Shown here piece by piece: positions 19,945 to 27,866 of a DNA stretch of 40,571 nucleotides. The stretch spans positions 1 through 40,571 of the forward strand of contig JAJRXB010000341.1 of NCBI GenBank assembly GCA_024276515.1, written 5' to 3'. The notes beneath the pieces were generated by a model, which worked only from the letters and a program-made list of their open reading frames with translations, searched no databases and was not told where the DNA came from. The stretch's first letter is position 1, and every line of letters starts with the position of its first letter. A program made the position numbers and the translations under genes. Origin of the DNA: Chloroflexota bacterium (GTDB taxonomy: Bacteria > Chloroflexota > Anaerolineae > 4572-78 > NAK82).

Positions 19945-21144
19945 TTACCAAGATATACTACGCAGGTGGGCGCGAAATTCACGAGGGTCGGAGATGTCGT
20001 GATAGTAGAAACCTTTACCAAGCTTAATATGGAGCTCCGTGAGTGTGTTAAGTCGAACCGGTGGAAATTTGAGTACGAGCTTATGTAGTCCTGGCTGTAA
20101 AGCAAAAGTCTTCTCCTTTACCATATCACCAAGTGAAACCGATCCAGTAAGTTGCCATCCTGAATCATTCGGGTTTTCAGGGACCATCATTTCGATAACA
20201 AGAGATTGGCAACTAGTTGGCAAGCTGACCAAGAATTTGGATTCTTTTTTCATCCAGCCGTCAGAAAAAGCGCCTGTTAGATAAACTCTTCCGCTGGTAA
20301 TATCGTCCTGCTGAACGACGAATAGCAGTGGTCTTCTGTCAGCTTTAACAATTACTTTCCCAAAATGATCCCTTTGACTATCTTCAAAGAATTCGATCAT
20401 CTTATCTTCAGCTAATTCCCAATGTGACCAAAAGACTACATACTTGTATGATTTGAATTGGTCGTATCGGCAGGTTGGGTCCAAGTGACAGTAATCTGGT
20501 GGAATTTGGTTTACCTTGGCTGCAATAGGAATAGTACTCTTCTCATCGCCCAAGATGAAACAATAATCATCACTGTATCTTGTGTGAGCAAACCAACCAT
20601 AGATCTGAAATTCTAATATGTCATTACGATTGAGCATATTCTTGAGTGGATACCGTGAGGCAAAATCAGATGCAATCGAGCGATTGAATACATATTGGGG
20701 AACAACTCCGTAAAGATAATCGATATTGCATCCAACAAATAGTTAAGATTGTTTTCTCCAGCGCAGCGGAGGCTCGTTTTCGCCCCAAGGACGATAAAAC
20801 CAGACTGGCTTTCCACAACGCAGAAAATCCTCATCAGAAGTGGGTTGGATAAATAGAAAATCCGAGTCCATAATGCAGAAATATTCTGTTGTTGCCACTT
20901 GATAGGCAAGCATTTTTAAGTAAGGTTGTTGACTGTAAGCAGTTGTACCTACTAACTCAGGATAATCATCTCTATAGAGCAAAGTTGTATTTTGGGGTAG
21001 CCGAATTTGCTCAAGCAAATACTGTTCCGACCGGCTCGCAAAGATAAACAACTTGTTTTTTGATTGATAGTATAAATCGTAACTGGCCAGGAAGTGTCTT
21101 AGCAGTTTAATGTCGGGGGCATAGGTGACAACCACAATATCCAT
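19945..21144 (-). pseudogene. Putative glycan-biosynthesis protein interrupted by one in-frame TAA
   Basis: ORFs 20743-21144 and 19945-20637 share a frame; translation across 20743-20745 reads ...RWRKQS*LFVGCNIDYLYGVVPQYVFNRSIASDFASRYPLKNMLNRNDILEFQIYGWF. Confidence 0.7.
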
Positions 21145-21167
21145 CCAAATAGACCTCTCTTATATGG

Positions 21168-22478
21168 CTATTCTCGATAGTACTCAACGTCGCAGGGCAT
21201 ATTAAATTCGCCCAGAAAAGGGGCCCGGTCTCTGTTATAATCCCAAAGGATAGAAATAGGGATTCGTGGCGTCTTATGAAAAGGAGTCCCGGTATTTGGC
21301 TTATGGCCTTCTTGGGTACCAACGACAAACTCCATAGTATAATCACCAGCTTGTAAGCCGAGTTCGAATTCAAAGTTGCAGAAGACCTGCTCATGCATTC
21401 CTAACAGAGGAGGAACAACGCCCTTAGTATAAGCCCCACCGCAGAATACTAAATGGTTAAACCTGTTATGTACGCCAACAGTAACGCTTGGGCGAACATT
21501 GTCACTGAAACTCTCTATGAGTAACTGTACACGCATTCGCTCCCCCATTTTGAAACTGAGGGTGTCCTTAGCCTGGGAGTTTTGAAAACGCACTCCCAAA
21601 ATTTTTGCTCGCTCAGTTTCGCTTTTGGCGGTGGGTGTGTCGTTAACCCATTGGCACTTTGACAGGAATTCAACCGTATCACGTGGATGACCGTCTATGC
21701 TTGACTCGAGATGATAACTATCAATAACGGTTCTGGTTGCACCAGCTTGAAGGGCTTGATATCTTAACACTGCGTTAACACTTTCTCCAGAGTAAATCAT
21801 TTCGCCCTTATCTAAAAGAATTGACTGTCGACATAGGGTCTGTATGGTGTTCATATTATGTGAAACTATCAGTAGTGTTGTACCATTCGCACGCAGCTTT
21901 TCCATCCGCGTGCTGCATTTCTGTTGAAAAAAAATATCACCCACAGCCAGTGCCTCGTCCACAATTAAGATATCCGGCTCAACACATGCCTGCACCGCAA
22001 AAGCCAGCCGCACAAACATGCCGCTAGAGTACAACTTCATCGGCTGGTCCATAAACTCGCCGATGTCGGCAAAGGCAGCGATCTCATCAAAGCGTTCGTC
22101 CATCTCCTCTCGGCTAAAGCCCAAAATAGCACCGTTGAGGTACACGTTCTCTCGCCCGGTAAACTCGGGGTTAAAGCCACTGCCAAGTTCCAGCAGGGCC
22201 CCCACCCGGCCATTGACCTGCACTTCGCCCTCGGTCGGTTGCAGTGTGCCGGCGATGATCTGCAACAGGGTGCTCTTGCCGGCTCCGTTACGACCGATAA
22301 TACCCACCATTTCTCCCCGTCGCACCTCAAAACTTACACCGCGCAGTGCCCAAAACTCGCGGGCGTAGTTTTTGCCGAAACGCCAAAACAAACTCTGCTT
22401 CAGCCGGTCTTGCGGCCGGTCGTAAAGCAGGTAGCGTTTGCTCACGTCCCGCACCGAAATGGCAATGTCATCGCTCAT
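21168..22478 (-). CDS. Polysaccharide ABC transporter ATP-binding protein (Wzt type) with C-terminal cargo-binding-like domain
   Basis: [51 protein letters not shown]; ~180-aa C-terminal extension. Confidence 0.92.
   Translation of the reverse strand: MSDDIAISVRDVSKRYLLYDRPQDRLKQSLFWRFGKNYAREFWALRGVSFEVRRGEMVGIIGRNGAGKSTLLQIIAGTLQPTEGEVQVNGRVGALLELGSGFNPEFTGRENVYLNGAILGFSREEMDERFDEIAAFADIGEFMDQPMKLYSSGMFVRLAFAVQACVEPDILIVDEALAVGDIFFQQKCSTRMEKLRANGTTLLIVSHNMNTIQTLCRQSILLDKGEMIYSGESVNAVLRYQALQAGATRTVIDSYHLESSIDGHPRDTVEFLSKCQWVNDTPTAKSETERAKILGVRFQNSQAKDTLSFKMGERMRVQLLIESFSDNVRPSVTVGVHNRFNHLVFCGGAYTKGVVPPLLGMHEQVFCNFEFELGLQAGDYTMEFVVGTQEGHKPNTGTPFHKTPRIPISILWDYNRDRAPFLGEFNMPCDVEYYRE
22424..22478. 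repeat. 55-bp direct repeat copy A (5' end of wzt)
   Basis: 52/55 identical to 23257-23311. Confidence 0.95.
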
Positions 22479-22486
22479 TATCTGAA

Positions 22487-22912
22487 TTATGAATCCTCTT
22501 GTCCAAGCGAGATACGAAGCCCAGGTGGCAAAAGTTCAAGGACAAAGTCCCAAACGGCTTGCGCTGTGGTCAGGGCGTCCACCGCTTCTTGCAGTGAAAT
22601 CTCCATTACCTCGCCAGGGTAGCGAATTTCCACCGCAAAGGGTGACAGAGCTTCCACGCTATCGCGCAAGGATACCAGGTCAGGCTCCTCTGCTTCGCAC
22701 AGGTCCAGCAAGTAGGGCAAGCTATGCACTTTTTCAAAAGGAACAGCTTTCCACACCAGAAAAGCCTTAAGCGTCTTTTCCACCGCCTGCTGGCAATGAA
22801 ACATCGCCGTGTCCAAGACTGGAGGTCGATGCTCTACCAGGATCTGCGCCGACAACAAGTCGTTTCTTGCTTTCTGAAGCCATTCTGTAATTTCATCCAC
22901 CTGGGGATTCAT
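22487..22912 (-). CDS. HEPN domain protein (module 1)
   Basis: KARNDLLSAQILV...FHCQQAVEKTLKAFLVWKAVPFEKVHSLPYLL...IRYPG; overlaps MNT gene. Confidence 0.88.
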   Translation of the reverse strand: MNPQVDEITEWLQKARNDLLSAQILVEHRPPVLDTAMFHCQQAVEKTLKAFLVWKAVPFEKVHSLPYLLDLCEAEEPDLVSLRDSVEALSPFAVEIRYPGEVMEISLQEAVDALTTAQAVWDFVLELLPPGLRISLGQEDS

Positions 22913-23225
22913 AGAGTATCCTTCCTCTTTCCTCTACGATCCGCTCAAGGGAACTGATCCAGTGACGACGGCGCTCAAATTCCGCGTCAGTGACCACTTT
23001 GACCTCAATTGGCACACGGAGCCCCCGCAGTGCACGATAAACCTCCACTGCTCTTTTGTGCGGAGGTAATAAAGAATGATCAGTCACAATAAACAAATCT
23101 ACGTCACTGTTCTCATAGGGCTGGCCGTAAGCGTGAGAACCATAGAGGTAAATCCTTTTAGGCTGCAGCGCCGCTACAATCCGTCGAACGATTTCATCCA
23201 GTACTTCACTGTCTAAGGTCTTCAT
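22893..23225 (-). CDS. Minimal nucleotidyltransferase (MNT; module 1)
   Basis: LYGSHAYGQPYENSDVDLFIV, GSX10DXD. Confidence 0.9.
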   Translation of the reverse strand: MKTLDSEVLDEIVRRIVAALQPKRIYLYGSHAYGQPYENSDVDLFIVTDHSLLPPHKRAVEVYRALRGLRVPIEVKVVTDAEFERRRHWISSLERIVEERGRILYESPGG

Positions 23226-23256
23226 AAGAATCTCACTCCCGCCCGGTAAGATCAGG

Positions 23257-23311
23257 AAAGCAGGTAGCGTTTGCTCACGCCCCGCACCGAAATGGCAATG
23301 TCATCATTCAT
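23257..23311 (-). pseudogene. Truncated second wzt 5' end (direct repeat copy B)
   Basis: Minus-strand ATG at 23311 encodes MNDDIAISVRGVSKRYLL then diverges to a stop; functional wzt starts MSDDIAISVRDVSKRYLLYDRPQ. Confidence 0.88.
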
Positions 23312-23455
23312 CGTTTTTCCAGATAGCTCGCAAATTTGGCAGGATTTACCTGTTCTCGCTCATCAAGTCGGCCAGTAACCCGAGGTCAACGAGGTGTCAC
23401 TGACCACGGGCATACGTCAGACCGTCCTCAAGCTCTTCTCCAACGTCGGCCCAAC

Positions 23456-23914
23456 TCACAAAGCCTCGTCTATCATATCTGGATGTTCCCTCAACCAGCG
23501 TCTGTAGGCACTCAGAATTTGTTCCAGGTCGCCCAACTGATGGGCACAGATCCGATACAGCTCTTCCTGGGAAACCTCGTGATAGAAATGCACCAGGCGA
23601 TTGCGATAGCCGGCCAGAATGCGCAGCAGGTCTGCCTCTTCATCCTGCAAAACGCTATGCTCCTGCAATCTCTGCGCGATTTCCTTGTATTCACTCACTC
23701 CCAGACCAAAACCCCTGGTCAGAATGTGTCGCCCTATATCCAGCAGGGCTTCCAGGCCACGCCGCAGGCAGGACTCTGCCGTCCAGATATTCCTTCTGTC
23801 CGCGAAAAACGTCTGATCATCGTCCAGAGGAAGGGATCTGATGTCATCGAGCGTTGCCTCTACCCAGGCGATGCGGTCCACCACCACCCGCCTGGAGATC
23901 CGACCTGGTGTCAC
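23456..23914 (-). CDS. HepT-like HEPN ribonuclease toxin (DUF86-type; module 2)
   Basis: GYRNRLVHFYHEVS contains RX4HXY; 4-bp overlap with MNT gene. Confidence 0.88.
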   Translation of the reverse strand: MTPGRISRRVVVDRIAWVEATLDDIRSLPLDDDQTFFADRRNIWTAESCLRRGLEALLDIGRHILTRGFGLGVSEYKEIAQRLQEHSVLQDEEADLLRILAGYRNRLVHFYHEVSQEELYRICAHQLGDLEQILSAYRRWLREHPDMIDEAL

Positions 23915-24354
23915 CGTTTCTCTCCCAAAATCAAAGCCATCCGTTCGCGCTCCAGGGGGATCAGATCGCCAGCCCGCCGCAAGACGTACAGATCGTATTC
24001 GTCGGCCTCGTGCTCATCTCGAGCGTACAGACGTTCGCCGCGCACGACGTTGGCCGCCAGGAAGGGGTCGGCCTCTGGCAAAGAGATCACGTCCACCCGC
24101 TCTACGTCAAAGAGATCCTCCAACGCGATTGCCAGGCGAACTTTTTCCTCCACAGAAAGGGGCATCCCGGGTATGGGTCTGACTCCAACGTCCACATCGG
24201 ACGGCCCGCGCCTGAAGGCTTGCCCCTCTTCTTTCACCCACGCCAATGCTTCTTTGGCCCGGCTGCCAAAAACGTATAAGGTAGCCACGTGGAACATTTG
24301 ACAGATGCGCGCCAGCGCTTCACGACGAGACTCGGCCCCTCTGATCTCTCCCAT
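23911..24354 (-). CDS. MntA-like nucleotidyltransferase (module 2) with lengthened GS-to-DXD loop
   Basis: YVFGSRAKEALAWVKEEGQAFRRGPSDVDVGV; ATG at 24354. Confidence 0.85.
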   Translation of the reverse strand: MGEIRGAESRREALARICQMFHVATLYVFGSRAKEALAWVKEEGQAFRRGPSDVDVGVRPIPGMPLSVEEKVRLAIALEDLFDVERVDVISLPEADPFLAANVVRGERLYARDEHEADEYDLYVLRRAGDLIPLERERMALILGEKR

Positions 24355-24376
24355 CACTCCACTTTTGCCCTGTCCC

Positions 24377-25207
24377 TCATAGCACGTCGGCAAAGCCTTT
24401 CTTGGTGCGCATAAACCAAAAGTAGCCCAGCAAAAAGGCCAACAGGCACAATATCGCCGCGCCGATGAACCCATCCAGGCTGGGGAGTATCCCGGTCATA
24501 AAGGCATTTCGGTACAGAGTGATCAGCCGGGCCATCGGGTTGAGCCGAAAGATGATCAACGCCTGCGATGGCACCACGTCTTCCGGGTAAAAGATGGGGG
24601 TCAGAAACATCCACGCCCTGAGCAGCAGCGAGACAAGTTGCCCCATATCGGGCAGGTAGACGGCCAGGCTGGCCACGATCCAGTTTATCCCGATGGCGAA
24701 TAACAACTGCAAGGCCAAGATCACCGGCACAAACAGCAGAGTCCAGTACACCCGCCCGCTGACCCACCAGGCCAGAGGGAGTAGCAGCACAAAGCCGATC
24801 ACCTGCTGGATGGCGGCGGTCAAGGCCAGGTTCACCGGCAAAATCTCCAGCGGAAAGACCACGCGCTTGACCAGGTTGGTATTGGACCGGATCACACTTG
24901 TTGAGCGCGATAAGCCCTCGCTGACGGCGTTCCAGGGCAGCAGGCCGCACAACAGGTAAACCGAAAAGGTGAGCGGGCTGGCATCGGTGGTGAATTTCAC
25001 CCTGAGAAAAAGGGAGAAGACGACGGTATAGATGACCATCATCACCAACGGCTGGATGACAGACCAGAACAACCCGCCAAAGGAGCCCCGGTAGCGAGCG
25101 GTGAAGTCCCGCCAGGTCATGGTGCGGATCAATTCCCGGTGCCGGGCCAGGTTGCGGGTCAATCCCGGCAGGTCAAAAAACTCACGCGCATAATGCAGGG
25201 TAGCCAT
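24377..25207 (-). CDS. ABC-2 type polysaccharide exporter permease (Wzm type)
   Basis: LIRTMTWRDFTARYRGSFGGLFWSVIQPLVMMVIYTVVFSLFLR; six-TM pattern, NPMARLITLYRNAF. Confidence 0.93.
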   Translation of the reverse strand: MATLHYAREFFDLPGLTRNLARHRELIRTMTWRDFTARYRGSFGGLFWSVIQPLVMMVIYTVVFSLFLRVKFTTDASPLTFSVYLLCGLLPWNAVSEGLSRSTSVIRSNTNLVKRVVFPLEILPVNLALTAAIQQVIGFVLLLPLAWWVSGRVYWTLLFVPVILALQLLFAIGINWIVASLAVYLPDMGQLVSLLLRAWMFLTPIFYPEDVVPSQALIIFRLNPMARLITLYRNAFMTGILPSLDGFIGAAILCLLAFLLGYFWFMRTKKGFADVL

Positions 25208-25210
25208 CCT

Positions 25211-25711
25211 TCACTCCAATTGATCCGCCGTCTCCCTCAACCAGGCGATGAACGTTCGCACCTCGGCCTCAAACTGTTGCCATACCATAGCTTGCTGCGC
25301 AACCAGTTGGGCTATCCTCTCTATTTCCAGCTCGTAGCCGTAAATGTTTCGAATCCCGTGGCGAAAAGCCAGGTATTTCTCCAGCGACCGTGCCGTCTGG
25401 CTGGAGATGAGAGGAGGTCTGCCTTCGTGGGTCCAGGCCATCCGTTCCAACAAACGTTTGTGCCAGTCGTATCCGGCTGGTAGCGCGCCGTTCAACTCGG
25501 AAGCCACGATTCGAAAAATTCGCTCGCAGCCGGTGTAAAAGTTGTGGAGTTTAAGGCCTTGATTTTCGTAAAGAATGTCAGCCAGTTCCGGTGAAGCAGC
25601 GATAAGCTGATCCACCTTTTCGATCTCTTCTCTCAGGCGAGCCAGTTGCCTTAACTCAACCTCAATATCCAGCGCGATCTCTTTCAGTTCGGGCGGCGTC
25701 AGGTGCTTCAT
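25211..25711 (-). CDS. HepT-like/HEPN family protein (module 3)
   Basis: All-alpha; GLKLHNFYTGCERIFRIVA...WHKRLLERM...YLAFRHGIRNIYGYEL; overlaps upstream MNT gene by ~50 bp. Confidence 0.78.
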   Translation of the reverse strand: MKHLTPPELKEIALDIEVELRQLARLREEIEKVDQLIAASPELADILYENQGLKLHNFYTGCERIFRIVASELNGALPAGYDWHKRLLERMAWTHEGRPPLISSQTARSLEKYLAFRHGIRNIYGYELEIERIAQLVAQQAMVWQQFEAEVRTFIAWLRETADQLE

Positions 25712-26054
25712 AAATTATCTCTCCTTGCGTCAAAACGCGCTGGCGGAAGTGAGGGTGCAAGCTTTCCAAAGGTTTTAAATCCACTTTAAACTGAGAAAGA
25801 CGGTTTACTTCAGCGTAGGCGGTAAAGAAGTCCGTTGGCGCAAGGCCGGCCACAGCCAGGTCAATATCAGATTCAGCAGTGAAGCGTCCCTTGACCAGAG
25901 AACCGAAGACGACCACCCGCTGCACGCCGTAGTTTTCCCTTAAGGCCTGAACAATTCGGTCCAGGTCGCGCCAGGCTGACCGGGCTAACCTTTGATGTCG
26001 GCGCTGGCGTATGGCCTGTTGTCGTTTCCAGTAAGCGACGTAAGGGTTTGCCAT
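25662..26054 (-). CDS. Minimal nucleotidyltransferase (MNT; module 3)
   Basis: VVVFGSLVKGRFTAESDIDLAVAGL, GSX10DXD; likely start MANPYVAYW at 26054. Confidence 0.88.
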   Translation of the reverse strand: MANPYVAYWKRQQAIRQRRHQRLARSAWRDLDRIVQALRENYGVQRVVVFGSLVKGRFTAESDIDLAVAGLAPTDFFTAYAEVNRLSQFKVDLKPLESLHPHFRQRVLTQGEIIYEAPDAARTERDRAGY

Positions 26055-26221
26055 GTCAGCGTCACTCTCCCATACCCTCAAAACGCAACACGGTGCTTGC
26101 GCAGCTAAGTACTTGTCCAAAAATAACTTTGGAGTTTAGGAGCCGTTTTGCGCCTGATCTGCGCTCTAAAGATGGACAAGTGCTAAACGAGGGGCAGAAC
26201 TGGATGGTCTTGCGCGCCTGC

Positions 26222-27334
26222 CTACAACAAAGCATCCACAATATACTCGGCAGCGTGGCCGTCGCCGTAGGGATTCACCGCCTGGGCCATCTGTTGGTAA
26301 GCGGCCGGGTCGTCCAGCAAACGACTGGCCTCGCGCACAATGAGCTCGCGGTTGGTGCCCACCAGCCGCACCGTGCCGGCCTACACCCCTTCGGGCCGCT
26401 CGGTCACTTCACGCAGCACCAGCACCGGCTTGCCCAGTCCCGGCGCTTCCTCCTGAATGCCGCCCGAATCGGTCAAAACCAGGGTACAACGCTTCATCAA
26501 ATGTACCAGCGGCAGATAGTCCAGGGGAGGCAGCAGGGTGACGTTGGGCACACCTCCCAACAGGCGATACACCGGTCCCTGCACGTTGGGGTTGAGATGT
26601 ACGGGATAGACGATGTGCACGTCGTCCGGGTAGCGACGAGCGATCTCGATCAGCGCGGCGCAAATCTCCTCCAATGGACGGCCAAAGTTCTCCCGCCGAT
26701 GCGCGGTGACCAGGACGATACGCCGCTCCCACGGCAGACCGGCCAGGGGTCCGGTCCCCGGATCATAGGGCCTGTCGGCGACCATCAGCAGCGCATCGAT
26801 CACCGGGTTGCCTGTGACGCAAACAGCCTCCGGCGCCACCCCCTCGCGCAGCAGATTGTCGCGAGCCCAGGCGGTGGGCGCAAAGTGCAGGTCGGCGACG
26901 ACGCCGGCCACCCGGCGATTGATCTCTTCGGGAAAGGGCCGATGCTTGTCGTGGGTGCGGAGTCCGGCTTCCACGTGGCCCACCTTAATTCGGTGATAAA
27001 AGGCCAGCAGGCCGGCAGCCATAACCGTCGTCGTGTCCCCCTGCACCAGCACCCAGTCGGGACGCTCGGCGGTCAACACCGGGTCCAAACCGGCGAAAAC
27101 CGAAGCAGTCACCTGGGCCAGGGATTGGTCTTCCCCCATAATGTCCAGGTCGTAGTCGGGGATCATATCGAAAAGTTCAAGGACCTGGTCCAACATCTCC
27201 CGGTGCTGAGCGGTAACGCAAACCCGCGATTCGATCCAATCAGGACGAGCCTCGAGGGCTTTCACCACGGGGGCCATCTTGATAGCCTCAGGACGGGTGC
27301 CGAAAATGGAAAGTACTTTAAGGTGAGAAGGCAT
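26222..27334 (-). pseudogene. wecB: UDP-N-acetylglucosamine 2-epimerase (non-hydrolysing), interrupted by in-frame TAG
   Basis: [86 protein letters not shown]...[17 protein letters not shown]; stop at 26381-26383. Confidence 0.9.
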
Positions 27335-27571
27335 AAACTTTAGCTGCCCGTGTCGCTCACGGCGCTTCAAGTTGTGGAGAGGTTATCCCGTTTGGGAAAA
27401 TCCAGGGGAGGTGGGTGCGCATCACAAATCTATCACCGAGCGATCTATGTGTTCCTGCCCAAGAGACTCGGTCACATTATAAACACATTCGTTTTCATTG
27501 GCAAACCTGCCACACCCATTGGGTGCATTTCAATTCTATGGCAGGATGCGTCTTTTATCTGGCCCGGCATC

Positions 27572-27735
27572 AGGCGATAGCGACTAATGTCGCGCCTGAA
27601 GGCCCCAGGCCGAGGCGTCGGCCGGCGCCGACGCGCCGGCGTCCACGGGAGGTGGACGCCTGGCCGTCAGGCCTGCAGGAGCGGTTTCAACCGCGTTTGT
27701 GCCTGGCACTAGCGCGAGCAAGGTGACTGTCACCT
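27572..27735. repeat. Cluster of consecutive GC-rich hairpins ending in AGGTGACTGTCACCT palindrome
   Basis: GCGAC-taat-GTCGC; GCGTCGGC-cggc-GCCGACGC; GGCGTCCAC-gggag-GTGGACGCC; GCGGTT-tc-AACCGC; AGGTGACTGTCACCT. Confidence 0.7.
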
Positions 27736-27866
27736 GGGTTAATCCTTTGAAAAGCCCTGACCCCTTGCGCTGAAGGATGTCCTCGTTGCGCCGGGGGCGT
27801 AACTATGCTCAATCTTGCGGGTTATGCTACAATAGGCCGACATTTTCACGCAAGGGAGGCATTCGC

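Noticed and set aside
19945-21144. Frameshift explanation for the split gene
   Set aside because: Both halves are in the same frame (offset divisible by 3); the break is an in-frame TAA, not an indel.
23312-23455. Additional small gene between the wzt fragment and HepT2
   Set aside because: Only short frames (e.g. VSWADVGEELEDGLTYARGQ) with no recognisable family; possibly a remnant but unsupported.
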